A stretch of DNA of 64,000 nucleotides. It comes from Dehalococcoidia bacterium (GTDB lineage Bacteria; Chloroflexota; Dehalococcoidia; Lucifugimonadales; Lucifugimonadaceae). The stretch lies in assembly GCA_028285005.1 (NCBI GenBank), contig JANQQP010000007.1, forward strand, positions 1 to 64,000, given 5' to 3'. Below are positions 1-7,847 of the stretch, piece by piece. The notes beneath the pieces were generated by a model. The model made no database searches and was not told the origin of the DNA. It saw nothing but the letters and a program-made list of their open reading frames with translations. The position numbers and the translations under genes are program-made. Position 1 is the first letter of the stretch, and each line of letters begins with the position of its first letter.

Positions 1-315
1 GGCCGCGAGTCAAACCCGTGGCACTTCCCGAAGGGCCTGGTCCAGACGACTCTGACACGCGGTGGCTTCGGCTGCGGCTTCGAGTCGCCTGAGATCCTGG
101 ACTTCTACAACAGGATGGCCACGGCCCCTGACCAGGCCGCAGCCACTGCAGCAGCCAACGAGTACCTGGACTACGTGTACTTCTGGAACCTGCAGCCAGG
201 TGTGGTAGCCGTTCCTAACGACGTGTTCTTCAACCCCGACAAGATTGCTGCATGGCCTATGCCTAAGTCTGCAACGTCGGCGATTGATGCCGTCTGGGAC
301 CTTGAGCTGAAGTAA
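1..315 (+). CDS. ABC transporter substrate-binding protein (family 5 type), C-terminal fragment
   Basis: Only the last 104 codons are present; the frame is open through base 1, so the start lies to the left of the window. The fragment has the aromatic, Pro/Asn-containing character of the C-terminal lobe of extracellular solute-binding proteins of the peptide/nickel (DppA/OppA) class and ends in WDLELK. The assignment rests partly on context: two DppB/DppC-type permease genes follow on the same strand. The protein would be exported and deliver a solute to those permeases. A strong terminator follows directly, separating it from the permease genes. The family call is probable; the substrate is unknown. 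Confidence 0.6.
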   Translation, partial: GRESNPWHFPKGLVQTTLTRGGFGCGFESPEILDFYNRMATAPDQAAATAAANEYLDYVYFWNLQPGVVAVPNDVFFNPDKIAAWPMPKSATSAIDAVWDLELK

Positions 316-337
316 TTCAGCCCTGACAGGCAACTAA

Positions 338-372
338 GCGAGCCCGCCGGAAAACCGGCGGGCTCGCTCTCA
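338..372 (+). terminator. Rho-independent terminator / attenuator between binding protein and permeases
   Basis: A perfect 13-bp stem (338-350 with 355-367, arm GCGAGCCCGCCGG) closes an AAAA tetraloop and is followed by TCTCATTT. It lies 22 bp after the binding-protein stop. The rest of the 316-603 gap holds no other gene. The position suggests that the binding protein is made in excess of the permeases by partial termination, a common arrangement in ABC operons. Confidence 0.8.
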
Positions 373-603
373 TTTGTGTGCTGTTTCACGCTTTGGAGGC
401 CCCGAAACAGGCGTTCAAACGGCAATCCCGAACTGCTGCGTGACTCGTAGAGTTAGTAACTGTTGACCCCTAGAGACAGTGATTGGGGTTGAATATCAGG
501 TGAGATGCGTTACTATCTGTGGGCTTCGCTGGCCCACGGGCATTTTCGCCATTTGAAAGCCCCGCCAGAGTGAGCTTGGATCGCACGGAGTCAGGATTAG
601 AGA

Positions 604-1542
604 ATGACAAGGTTCATCGTCAGGCGAACGATATTTGCAGTGATCACTGTTATCGTCGCAACTTTCCTGATCCTTGCGATGTCCAGGTTGGCAGGCGACC
701 CGATCCTGCTCTACGCCAAGCCCGGTGGTTACGGCTTCTCGCCCGAGCAAGAGGCCCAGCTACGCAAGAAGATCGGCATCGACCGTGCGGTTCCCGTGCA
801 GTATGTGATCTGGCTCGGAAACACTCTGCAGGGCGACCTGGGCAAGACGATTCTCGATGAGAAGCCTGTTGCGCGGATCATCACTGAGCGAATTCCGGCG
901 ACCGTCCAGCTCTCACTCATTGCCTGGTTTGGAGCCACGATAGTCGGTGTAGGACTCGGCGTGCTGTCGGCAGTCAAACGAGGCAGTGTCTGGGACTATA
1001 TCGGGCGCGGATTCGCGCTGTTCGGCCAGGCCTTGCCATCGTTCTGGTTAGGGCTCGTTCTCATATTGATATTTGCTGTCCAGCTTGACTGGTTACCGTT
1101 CGGATTCCGAGGCGACGGTGTCTGGGACGTCAAACACTGGATCTTGCCGGCTATCACGCTTGGTTGGGGCGCGACCGCGGCTTACTTACGTCTAACGCGC
1201 TCCTCGATGCTTGAGATTCTCGATTCCGAGTTCATCAAGCTGGCAAGAGCTAAGGGCGTTAACTACAGGACTGTGGTGTGGAAGCATGCGCTTCGTAACG
1301 CCCTGATTCAGCCTCTTACGGCATCAACGCTGATACTTACCGGCTTCCTGACCGGATCGATTGTGGTGGAGCAGATCTTCGTCTGGCCTGGAATGGGCCT
1401 CATGGCGATTGACGCGGTGAACAATAACGACTTCCCGATACTGCAGGGTGTGACGCTGCTATTCACGTTGATGTACGTGGTATTCATCTTCATCACTGAT
1501 CTGATGTACGCGGTTATCGACCCGAGGATTCGCTACAGCTAG
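604..1542 (+). CDS. ABC transporter permease, DppB/OppB type
   Basis: This 312-residue inner-membrane protein matches the usual length of DppB-type permeases. The first membrane segment is near residues 9-28, and further hydrophobic segments lie at about 100-125, 135-160, 180-200, 240-265 and 285-305. The cytoplasmic EAA loop, which contacts the ATPase, is seen around FIKLARAKGVNYRTVVWKH, with the usual following LRNALIQP. It would form a heterodimeric channel with the DppC-type protein just downstream. The substrate is probably a peptide or another solute of the family 5 class, but cannot be read from the sequence. No ATPase gene is in the window. Confidence 0.9.
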   Translation: MTRFIVRRTIFAVITVIVATFLILAMSRLAGDPILLYAKPGGYGFSPEQEAQLRKKIGIDRAVPVQYVIWLGNTLQGDLGKTILDEKPVARIITERIPATVQLSLIAWFGATIVGVGLGVLSAVKRGSVWDYIGRGFALFGQALPSFWLGLVLILIFAVQLDWLPFGFRGDGVWDVKHWILPAITLGWGATAAYLRLTRSSMLEILDSEFIKLARAKGVNYRTVVWKHALRNALIQPLTASTLILTGFLTGSIVVEQIFVWPGMGLMAIDAVNNNDFPILQGVTLLFTLMYVVFIFITDLMYAVIDPRIRYS

Positions 1543-1593
1543 CGCTGGCAGCGCTCTACTGGGCGATTACGACACTCTGAAGGGAAGCACTAT

Positions 1594-2667
1594 TTGGCGC
1601 AGGAAGTAAGTCAGCCGACGACTGGCGTTCCAGCTGAGACGACTGATCAGCCATCCAGTCGGGTTTCGAAGCCGAATGTGCTGTTGCGGATCTGGCGATT
1701 CAACAGGCGCTGGCCGGTCCTTCCGGCAACGGTGCTATCACTGCTAATCGCTTCTGCGATCTTCGCTCCGTTGATCGCTCCCACAGAGCCGGATAACACA
1801 GCGCAGCGACTGAACTTCCGTAACCACCCTCCGACGTGGGGCAGGGCCGACGAACACTCAGGACCTCGACCGGTTGATCCCGGCCCTGACGCCTCAACGA
1901 GTGAGCGGTCGGCTTACAACCGTGCCCTGAACAACTGGCATCCCCGGTCCTGGTACATCATCGGTGGTGACAACCTTGGCCGTGACCTGCTGACACGAGT
2001 GGTGTTCGGCTCCCGCATTTCACTGCAGGTGGCCGCTATTGGCCTCGTCTCTGGAACTATCGTTGGCACATTCCTCGGCCTTGTCGCCGGATACTACGGC
2101 GGCTGGGTCGATGAGCTGGTTGGCCGGTTTGTCGACGTTTGGTTAGCACTTCCATTCATTCTGTTAGCGCTCGCGCTTGCCGTTGTTTGGACCAGGAACG
2201 ATCAGGCGGGGAGGTCACCAGGATGGTTCTGGGATACGGGCTTCTTAGTGTTCTTATTGATCGCGCTATTAGCGTGGACCGGATTCGTGCGGCAGGTGCG
2301 CGCTGACGCTCTGAGCGTTCGTGAACGGGACTATGTCTTGGCCGCGAAAATTGCCGGCGCGAGCAACGTGAGGATCCTGATCAAGCACGTGCTGCCCGGC
2401 ACGTACTCAACGATTCTGGTGGTGGCGTCGCTGGCGGTTGGTGGATTGATCCTCGCTGAGTCGATCCTGAGCTTCCTCGGCGTCGGATTCCCTGACCCGA
2501 CTCCAGCCTGGGGCAAGAGCGTGTCAGATGGACGTGGGTTTATTGAGGAAGCGTGGTGGATCACGGTGTTCCCGGGAGGCGCGATCTTCCTGACAGTGAT
2601 GTCATTCAACTTCATTGGAGACTGGCTGCGTGACCGGCTAGACCCGAGGTTGAGGCAGCTGGACTAG
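1594..2667 (+). CDS. ABC transporter permease, DppC/OppC type
   Basis: This 357-residue permease partner starts at TTG 1594, chosen because GAAGGGAAG lies 7 bp upstream. One membrane segment lies at about residues 40-60. A long periplasmic loop of roughly 75 residues follows, ending in the conserved GGDNLGRDLLTRVVFG, then five further segments. The EAA loop reads DYVLAAKIAGASNVRIL followed by KHVLPGT. The large loop is somewhat longer than in classical DppC but typical of this subfamily. It is 51 bp downstream of the DppB-type gene and is followed by a terminator, so the transcription unit closes without an ATPase gene; the ATPases must be encoded upstream or elsewhere. Confidence 0.9.
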   Translation: MAQEVSQPTTGVPAETTDQPSSRVSKPNVLLRIWRFNRRWPVLPATVLSLLIASAIFAPLIAPTEPDNTAQRLNFRNHPPTWGRADEHSGPRPVDPGPDASTSERSAYNRALNNWHPRSWYIIGGDNLGRDLLTRVVFGSRISLQVAAIGLVSGTIVGTFLGLVAGYYGGWVDELVGRFVDVWLALPFILLALALAVVWTRNDQAGRSPGWFWDTGFLVFLLIALLAWTGFVRQVRADALSVRERDYVLAAKIAGASNVRILIKHVLPGTYSTILVVASLAVGGLILAESILSFLGVGFPDPTPAWGKSVSDGRGFIEEAWWITVFPGGAIFLTVMSFNFIGDWLRDRLDPRLRQLD

Positions 2668-2692
2668 TCTGGCCACATCCAAGAGCAACGAT

Positions 2693-2734
2693 GAGGCGCT
2701 CCTTGCTGCAAAGCGGGAGCGCCTCTCTTTTTTC
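2693..2734 (+). terminator. Rho-independent terminator after the ABC permease genes
   Basis: A perfect 10-bp stem (2693-2702, GAGGCGCTCC, with 2716-2725) encloses a 13-nt loop and is followed by TCTTTTTTC. It lies 25 bp after the permease stop codon. Confidence 0.8.
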
Positions 2735-2796
2735 TCGTATTCCGCAGATCGCCTCGGGAGGCGCTTTATAGCCGCAGGACACTGCTTGCCCGCCTG

Positions 2797-2802
2797 TATA
2801 AT
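2797..2802 (+). promoter_or_regulatory. Candidate -10 element TATAAT for the hydroxyacid dehydrogenase gene
   Basis: A perfect TATAAT hexamer directly preceded by TG lies 80 bp before the ATG at 2882 and after the terminator of the previous unit. No good -35 box is visible at 16-18 bp, so this would have to act as an extended -10 promoter. It is followed by the CG-rich stretch CGCCC, as are several other -10-like boxes in this window. Confidence 0.4.
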
Positions 2803-2881
2803 CGCCCGGCCCATCGGCAGGGCCATAACAGAGCCTTGATATCGGGCGCACACCACCCAGGATCACCAACAGGGAGAGACG

Positions 2882-3757
2882 ATGTCGGTTGGATTCGTCG
2901 GACTCGGCAACATGGGGCAGGGCATGGCCGACAACCTGCTCGCCAAGGGATCTGACCTCAGCGTCTACACCCGCACCACGGCGAAAGTCGATGCAATGGT
3001 GGCAAAAGGCGCCAGAGGCGCTTCGTCGCTGCAGGACCTCGTAGAGGGCAGCCAGCTTGTGTTGGCGTGTCTGCCGGACGTACAGACGTCACGAGACCTG
3101 TTCCTGGGCGAGGACGGCATCATTGCACACGCTAAGGCCGGTCAGATAGTGGTGGACCACGGCACCGTAGACATGCAGACGTCTCGCGACTGCTATGCCA
3201 CCGCAAATGAAAGGGGAGTTCACTTCCTGGATGCTCCGATATCGGGCGGACCGGGCGGCGCAGAGTCGGGCACGCTGGCGATCATGGTGGGCGGCGATGA
3301 GCACGCGTACCAGCAGGCTCTGGGCGAGCTGCAGAAGATGGGCGCCAATGTACGGTACATGGGCCCGGCTGGCGCCGGAACTGCGATGAAGCTCATCAAC
3401 CAGCTGCTTGTCGGCATCAACAACGCCGCCGCGGCCGAGGCGTGGATGCTTGCGAAAGCAGCGAGCGTGGACATCACTACTGCTGCTGAGCTGCTAAAGG
3501 TGAGTTGGGGCGGGTCCGTGATGCAGGACCGCAGTGCGCCGATTGTGGTTGAGCGGGCGTTCCCGAACTCGGGCGCTCCTGTTCGCACCATCAACAAGGA
3601 CATGGGGATCATCGTAGATTTTGCGAAGTCGGAAGGGCTTGCCTTGCAGCTGGCTGAGGACGCATACGGGTTGTATTCAGCGTTGATAGAGCAAGGCAAG
3701 ACGGAGCACGACATCGCGGGCGTGCTGGAGATAGTGGAGCAGCGGTCTGGGAAGTAG
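2882..3757 (+). CDS. NAD(P)-dependent beta-hydroxyacid dehydrogenase (3-hydroxyisobutyrate dehydrogenase / tartronate semialdehyde reductase family)
   Basis: The 291-residue protein has the N-terminal nucleotide-binding glycine motif GLGNMG (residues 7-12). Its substrate loop is DAPISGGPGGAESG near 118-130. Catalytic Lys170 sits in GTAMKLINQ, all hallmarks of this family. The start ATG is preceded by AGGGAGAGAC. The family oxidises or reduces small beta-hydroxyacids such as 3-hydroxyisobutyrate, glycerate or tartronate semialdehyde. Given the tartrate/malate-type dehydrogenase that follows, a role in hydroxyacid or sugar-acid catabolism is plausible, but the exact substrate is not determined by the sequence. 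The gene stands alone between a terminator and a repeat cluster. Confidence 0.88.
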   Translation: MSVGFVGLGNMGQGMADNLLAKGSDLSVYTRTTAKVDAMVAKGARGASSLQDLVEGSQLVLACLPDVQTSRDLFLGEDGIIAHAKAGQIVVDHGTVDMQTSRDCYATANERGVHFLDAPISGGPGGAESGTLAIMVGGDEHAYQQALGELQKMGANVRYMGPAGAGTAMKLINQLLVGINNAAAAEAWMLAKAASVDITTAAELLKVSWGGSVMQDRSAPIVVERAFPNSGAPVRTINKDMGIIVDFAKSEGLALQLAEDAYGLYSALIEQGKTEHDIAGVLEIVEQRSGK

Positions 3758-3772
3758 GGGGCTGATGGTCGT

Positions 3773-4021
3773 GTCATCCCGACCATCGCGGAGGGATCTG
3801 ACCGTGGAATGGCGGTTAGAGGGAGATTCTGAATCAAGTTCAGAATGACAGAGTTCAGTCACCCTTCGACAAGCTCAGGATGGCGGGTTGGCGAAGGGCG
3901 GTTCTCCATCCCCTCTCCCAGCTTGGGAGAGGGTTAGGGTGAGGGCCATATCGTTGACTGGCAGCCGCTGAAAATAAACGACAACCCACCCTCTAACTCC
4001 CTCCCTGACAGGGAGGGAGAA
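3773..4021. repeat. Composite palindromic repeat cluster 1
   Basis: The gap contains five modules in a fixed order. First is a leader starting TCATCCCGACC. Next comes the ATTCTGAA/TTCAGAAT hairpin (about 3826-3849), then a CCTTCGACAAGCTCAGG module. The CTCTCCCA/TGGGAGAG hairpin (3912-3931) follows with GGTTAGGGTGAGGG after it. Last is the TCCCTCCCTG/CAGGGAGGGA hairpin near 3999-4020. The same modules recur in ten other gaps of this window. The last copy ends 19 bp before the next start codon. Confidence 0.9.
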
Positions 4022-4039
4022 AATGAAAACCGAGGAAGC

Positions 4040-5098
4040 ATGCACAGGATTGCTGTAATACGAGGCGATGGAATTGGCGTCGATGTTGTTGAAGAGGCGC
4101 TGAAGGTGCTGCAGGCTGTTGCGCCGAAGCACGGCATCGAGTGGGAGTTCACCGAGTTCCCATGGAGCTCCAACTACTACTTCGAGCACGGCGAGATGAT
4201 GCCGTCCGACGGCCCGGACCAGCTCGCTGAGTTCGATGGCATCTTCCTCGGCGCAGTAGGGCATCCGGACATCCAAGACCACGTCACGCTCAACGGTCTG
4301 CTGTTGCCAATCAGGCGTCGCTTCGACCAGTTCGTGTGCCTGCGTCCATCGGTGCTGTACGAAGGCGTCACATCGCCACTCGCAGGCGTGAAGCCGGGCG
4401 ATATCGATCTCACCGTAGTGCGGGAGAACACAGAAGGCGAGTACGCCAATGTGGGCGGATTCCAGTATCAGAAAATGCCCGAAGAGGTAGCGGTGCAGAC
4501 AGCGGTATTCACTCGGCAGGGCTGTGAGCGAGTGATACGTTTTGCGTTCGAGTTAGCTCGTCAGAGAAATAAGAAAAACCATCTCACATCCATCACTAAA
4601 TCGAATGCGCTCGGCTACGGCATGACGCTCTGGGACCGCACCTTCGCAGATGTCGCAACGGAGTTCCCGGACATCACGACGAACTCGCTCCTCATCGACG
4701 CCGCATGCATGGACTTTATCCGCAAGCCACAGGAGTTCGACGTGGTTGTGGCCAGCAACCTGTTCGGCGACATCCTGACTGACATAGGCGCGATCATCAC
4801 CGGCAGTATGGGTCTGGCCTCGTCGGCGAATATCGACCCCACGCGCACCGGCGTTTCGATGTTCGAGCCAACGCATGGCAGCGCTCCGGATATCGCAGGG
4901 CAGGGAATTGCGAACCCGATGGCGCAGATCCTTACCGGGGCGATGATGCTGAGGCACCTGGGCGAGGACGGCGCAGCTGACGATGTCGAGAAGGCAGTTG
5001 AGGACACGCTGCGCGTCGGCGAGGTGCTGACGCCTGACCTGGGCGGCAATTCAACGACCTCGGCCGTAGGCGATCACCTTGCGGAGCTGGTGGGTTAG
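4040..5098 (+). CDS. Tartrate dehydrogenase / D-malate dehydrogenase-type decarboxylating dehydrogenase
   Basis: A 352-residue member of the isocitrate/isopropylmalate dehydrogenase fold. The N-terminus IAVIRGDGIG is the family start. FPWSSNYYFEHGEMMP is characteristic of the tartrate/D-malate branch (TtuC/DmlA) rather than LeuB. The segments VRENTEGEYANVGG, TKSNALGYGMTLWD and ASNLFGDILTDIGA provide the catalytic Lys and the metal-binding Asp residues. GTHGSAPDIAG-like EPTHGSAPDIAG and the C-terminal nucleotide loop are also present. It would oxidatively decarboxylate D-malate, tartrate or a similar hydroxyacid with NAD and Mn2+ or Mg2+. The RBS GAGGAAGC precedes the ATG. It is convergent with the next gene, 14 bp away. 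Confidence 0.88.
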   Translation: MHRIAVIRGDGIGVDVVEEALKVLQAVAPKHGIEWEFTEFPWSSNYYFEHGEMMPSDGPDQLAEFDGIFLGAVGHPDIQDHVTLNGLLLPIRRRFDQFVCLRPSVLYEGVTSPLAGVKPGDIDLTVVRENTEGEYANVGGFQYQKMPEEVAVQTAVFTRQGCERVIRFAFELARQRNKKNHLTSITKSNALGYGMTLWDRTFADVATEFPDITTNSLLIDAACMDFIRKPQEFDVVVASNLFGDILTDIGAIITGSMGLASSANIDPTRTGVSMFEPTHGSAPDIAGQGIANPMAQILTGAMMLRHLGEDGAADDVEKAVEDTLRVGEVLTPDLGGNSTTSAVGDHLAELVG

Positions 5099-5112
5099 AA
5101 GGGCTGGCGCGT

Positions 5113-5676
5113 TCAGACGGTTGGGACGATGCCCTTCCCGGCTTCCTCAAGCACTTCGCGCGTCCGTTCGTTCTTGATCACGCCTGGCTGGACGTTCTCC
5201 AGGAGCGAACGTGCGAACTCCGGGGCGCCGATCAGGCCGAGGTGTACTCGTGCGGACGAGCCTGACCTCGACTCGACCCGGACTGTGCCCCTCTGGACGG
5301 TGACTTCCTTGATCGACAGCCAGTCGAATTCGCGCTTCGTGTTAAACGGTCGGATCTCATTGAAGCCGACGCGCGTCATCTGGAACACCGGCCCAGTCTT
5401 CCACTGGGCGAAGAAGAATATGATTCCCGCGGTGACGAGCGTCAGTACGGCCACGCCGATCTCCGAACCCATCAGTCGCCCGATCGCCATGATGACGAAC
5501 CCTGCACTGATTCCCCAGCCCAGGGCGGTCATGCCAAACGGGTGCTTCAAGTACCCGTCCGGCGCGTCCAGCGGCCGTCTTTTCCTGGCGCGGTCCACCG
5601 CTATGCCGCCGAAGACGATGACGAAAACCACTACGACAACGCCAAGAAAGGAAACCAGGTCATCGACGTTTCTCAA
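5113..5676 (-). CDS. Membrane protein of unknown function with a C-terminal PH-like cytosolic part
   Basis: The protein has a membrane segment at about residues 8-26 and a hydrophobic pair at about 50-90. A soluble beta-rich tail of roughly 90 residues with alternating charged and hydrophobic positions follows, resembling bacterial PH-like domains of membrane-anchored proteins. The TTG at 5676 (187 residues) is preferred over the TTG at 5685, because GGGAG lies 9 bp upstream of it but directly abuts the earlier one. An overlapping frame on the plus strand is rejected since only this one shows membrane-protein character. I do not recognise a specific family. Confidence 0.6.
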   Translation of the reverse strand: MRNVDDLVSFLGVVVVVFVIVFGGIAVDRARKRRPLDAPDGYLKHPFGMTALGWGISAGFVIMAIGRLMGSEIGVAVLTLVTAGIIFFFAQWKTGPVFQMTRVGFNEIRPFNTKREFDWLSIKEVTVQRGTVRVESRSGSSARVHLGLIGAPEFARSLLENVQPGVIKNERTREVLEEAGKGIVPTV

Positions 5677-5895
5677 CTTCTGCAACTCCCGCTCGGACCA
5701 CTAGCGCGGCTAGGCTCTGGCTGCCGGATCGCGACGCCTGTCTCTCAATCTATGAACGTGCGTGCGGGCAGTGGTTGGCCAGTTCCGATATTCGGGCGTG
5801 GTGGTCAACCCCAGCATTCAGTTCGGTGTGATGTGTTCGGAGTTCGAACGGTGTTGTGGTCAGTGGCGATGGCGGATGACTGAGGCTTCTTGATG

Positions 5896-5901
5896 TATCC
5901 T
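5896..5901 (+). promoter_or_regulatory. Candidate -10 element TATCCT for the aldo/keto reductase gene
   Basis: The string TGTATCCTCA (5894-5903), followed by CGCCC, lies 38 bp before the ATG at 5939. The same string occurs at 60931-60940 upstream of an RraA gene. No convincing -35 box is present. The rest of the 5686-5938 gap shows no gene. Confidence 0.3.
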
Positions 5902-5938
5902 CACGCCCGAACTTCTTACCCTGCGAAGAGACCACACA

Positions 5939-6955
5939 ATGAACCCATTCGATACCGTTCCTGTTGGCCCATACGACTTGCCTGTGATGCGGCTAGGGCT
6001 TGGTGGCGCTCCGCTGTCTGGCATGGTGCTGGCGGACGGCCTGTATGGCGGTTCGGCACACGATGAGGCGGTACGGGTCATCAAGCGAGCATATGAGCTG
6101 GGCATCCGCTACTTCGACACTGCGCCTCTGTACGGCAGCGGCAGGTCGGAGGCGAGGTTCCGTGACGGTCTGGCAGGTGTGCCTCGAGACTCCTTCGTCA
6201 TCTCGACCAAGATCGGCCGAGTGCTCGACCCTGCGCCTGGCGGCGACCTATCGACAGATAACCCTGACAGGTTGCCGGAGCTGATCCCGGTCGACTCATG
6301 GACTCGCAGCGATGTGAAGCGATCGATCGAGGAGAGTCTCGAGCGGCTGGGCATGGACCGCATCGACATCATCTATCTCCACGACCCGGACCAGCAGGAG
6401 TTCGGCGAGCAGCAGGCAAATGATGAGGCGTTTCCTGCGCTGATCGAGCTGCGGGAAGAGGGAACGGTGAAGGCGATCGGCTGCGGGATGAACATCTGGG
6501 AGATGCCGGCCCGGTTCGTGCGTCGCTTCGATCTCGACATCATCCTGCTGGCCGGCCGCTACACGCTTCTCGATCACTCCGGTCTGGCCGAGTTCCTGCC
6601 GCTGTGTGTCGAGCGCAACGTGAAGGTCGCGATTGGTGGGCCTTACAACTCGGGGATCCTGGCTAGAGACCTCGATGGTCCGGTGAGCTTCAATTACGAG
6701 CCCGCGCCGCCTGAGCTGATCGACAGGGCGCGGCAGCTGACAGCGATCTGCAAGCGGAATAGCGTCGACCTGAAAGCGGCCGCGTTGCAGTTTGTCCTGG
6801 CGCATCCTGCGGTCGCGACGGTGATTCCGGGCGCCCAGACGGTTGGCGAGCTTGAGCAGAACGTGGGGCTTGTAGAGAAGCACATTCCGTCGAGCCTGTG
6901 GCGGGAGATGCGCTACGAGAGTTTGATCCCCGACGAGGCGCCAACGCCCGATTGA
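5939..6955 (+). CDS. Aldo/keto reductase, aldose 1-dehydrogenase (L-fucose / D-threo-aldose) type
   Basis: This 338-residue TIM-barrel oxidoreductase shows the catalytic tetrad of the family. Asp60 and Tyr65 lie in RYFDTAPLYGSGRSE, Lys91 in FVISTKIGR, and a His in IIYLHDPDQ. The C-terminal NADP-binding segment AVATVIPGAQTVGELEQN is also present. The N-terminus (LPVMRLGLGGAPLSG) and length fit the branch that oxidises aldoses such as L-fucose or D-arabinose to lactones. It would feed a lactonase such as the SMP-30 protein at 43.4 kb, but this link is inference. GAAGAGACC precedes the ATG. The gene is monocistronic, followed by a repeat cluster. Confidence 0.88.
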   Translation: MNPFDTVPVGPYDLPVMRLGLGGAPLSGMVLADGLYGGSAHDEAVRVIKRAYELGIRYFDTAPLYGSGRSEARFRDGLAGVPRDSFVISTKIGRVLDPAPGGDLSTDNPDRLPELIPVDSWTRSDVKRSIEESLERLGMDRIDIIYLHDPDQQEFGEQQANDEAFPALIELREEGTVKAIGCGMNIWEMPARFVRRFDLDIILLAGRYTLLDHSGLAEFLPLCVERNVKVAIGGPYNSGILARDLDGPVSFNYEPAPPELIDRARQLTAICKRNSVDLKAAALQFVLAHPAVATVIPGAQTVGELEQNVGLVEKHIPSSLWREMRYESLIPDEAPTPD

Positions 6956-7010
6956 GTTGGGTGGGTGGCTCACCACATTTTCTTTTCGAACGACCGGCGA
7001 AGGTGTGCTG

Positions 7011-7378
7011 CCATTCTGAGCCTGTCAAAGGGTGGCCAGCCGTCGGCCTCTGGCCGACATCACCCTCTCCCTTATCCCTCTCCCATCAAGGGAGAGGGGA
7101 AAAGACATCTCGGTCCTTCGATCTGTCATCCCGACCGTAGCCGAGGGATCTGACCGTGGATCCCCGGTCGAGCGAGAGATTCTGAATCGAGTTCAGAATG
7201 ACAGACTCCGACCCACCCTCTGACTCCCTCTCTGTCAGGGAGGGAGAAGCAGCCGGCACCCTGAGCTTGTCGAAGGGTGCGCACAGTCACCTCTCCCAGC
7301 TTGGGAGAGGGTTAGGGTGAGGGTCATCCCGCTTACTGGCAGCCGTTGAAGTAGCCGACAACTCAGCCTCCGGCTCCC
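7011..7378. repeat. Composite palindromic repeat cluster 2
   Basis: The 6956-7403 gap between convergent genes is almost entirely repeat. It holds a diverged TTCTGAGCCTGTCAAAGGGTGG module and a GTCGGCC/GGCCGAC hairpin (also in cluster 10). A CCCTCTCCC module with AAGGGAGAGGGG follows. The TCATCCCGACCGTAGCCGAGG leader runs into the ATTCTGAA/TTCAGAAT hairpin (about 7178-7201). After that come a TCCCTC/GAGGGA hairpin near 7225-7246, the CTGAGCTTGTCGAAGGGTG module (7261-7279), and the CTCTCCCA/TGGGAGAG hairpin at about 7291-7309. No gene is seen. Confidence 0.88.
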
Positions 7379-7403
7379 CGAGTTGTGCGCAAAGAATCAG
7401 ACG

Positions 7404-7784
7404 CTAGCCTTGCTTTAGTGGGTCCCAGTAGCGGGCCTGCCAGCCGTTCGCGACTCCCTGCTCGAACTCATCCGGCACGCCAGAGTGGTCCATCACGACT
7501 CTTGTTCCGCCGTTGTTGTCGGTCAGCTCGAACTTGACCACCGAGAAGAGGCCGGCGGGCCATTGCTCGAAGCGCCAGGCCTGCACAATCCGCTTTCCCG
7601 GCACCAGTTCCAGGTTGCGACCGACTATCTGGCCATCGTGCTGAGAGAACGCTCCGCCAGCGTCTCGGCTGATCTGCGCGTCGCCGTGCGTCAGTGCAGC
7701 ATGCTTCGTCTCGTCCATGAAGGTCTCGTAGACCTCATCAGGGCTCGACGGCAGATCGACCTCCTGGTGAATAGCTTTCGCCAT
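7404..7784 (-). CDS. SRPBCC / AHSA1-family protein
   Basis: A 126-residue single-domain protein of the START-like Bet v1 fold (AHSA1 group). The N-terminus IHQEVDLPSSPDEVYETFMD, the central AWRFEQWPAGLFSVVKFELT and the C-terminal helix ending RYWDPLKQG are typical. Such proteins bind hydrophobic ligands in a central cavity; the ligand is unknown. AAGGAG lies 8 bp before the ATG. It is divergent from an ArsR regulator gene that is itself followed by a second SRPBCC gene. This layout is commonly seen for ArsR-AHSA1 modules and suggests a common regulator acting on both directions. Confidence 0.82.
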   Translation of the reverse strand: MAKAIHQEVDLPSSPDEVYETFMDETKHAALTHGDAQISRDAGGAFSQHDGQIVGRNLELVPGKRIVQAWRFEQWPAGLFSVVKFELTDNNGGTRVVMDHSGVPDEFEQGVANGWQARYWDPLKQG

Positions 7785-7810
7785 GACTTTACTCCTTCAT
7801 CGTCATGCGG

Positions 7811-7847
7811 TTGTGATATTTAGCCAGATAACTTAATATCGAGATAT
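7811..7847 (+). promoter_or_regulatory. Leaderless sigma70-type promoter with dyads for the ArsR gene
   Basis: A -35 TTGTGA (7811-7816) and a -10 TAATAT (7834-7839) are separated by exactly 17 bp, and the ATG at 7846 sits where transcription should begin, 7 nt after the -10. Two dyads overlap the core: GATATT/AATATC (7815-7820 with 7835-7840) and ATATC-GA-GATAT (7836-7847). They are good candidates for the binding site of the ArsR protein itself, which would also cover the divergent SRPBCC gene. Confidence 0.55.

Noticed and set aside
5129-5704. Long open frame on the plus strand opposite the membrane protein gene
   Set aside because: Its translation has Ser/Thr/Arg-rich composition without domain features, while the minus-strand frame has membrane segments and a well-spaced RBS.
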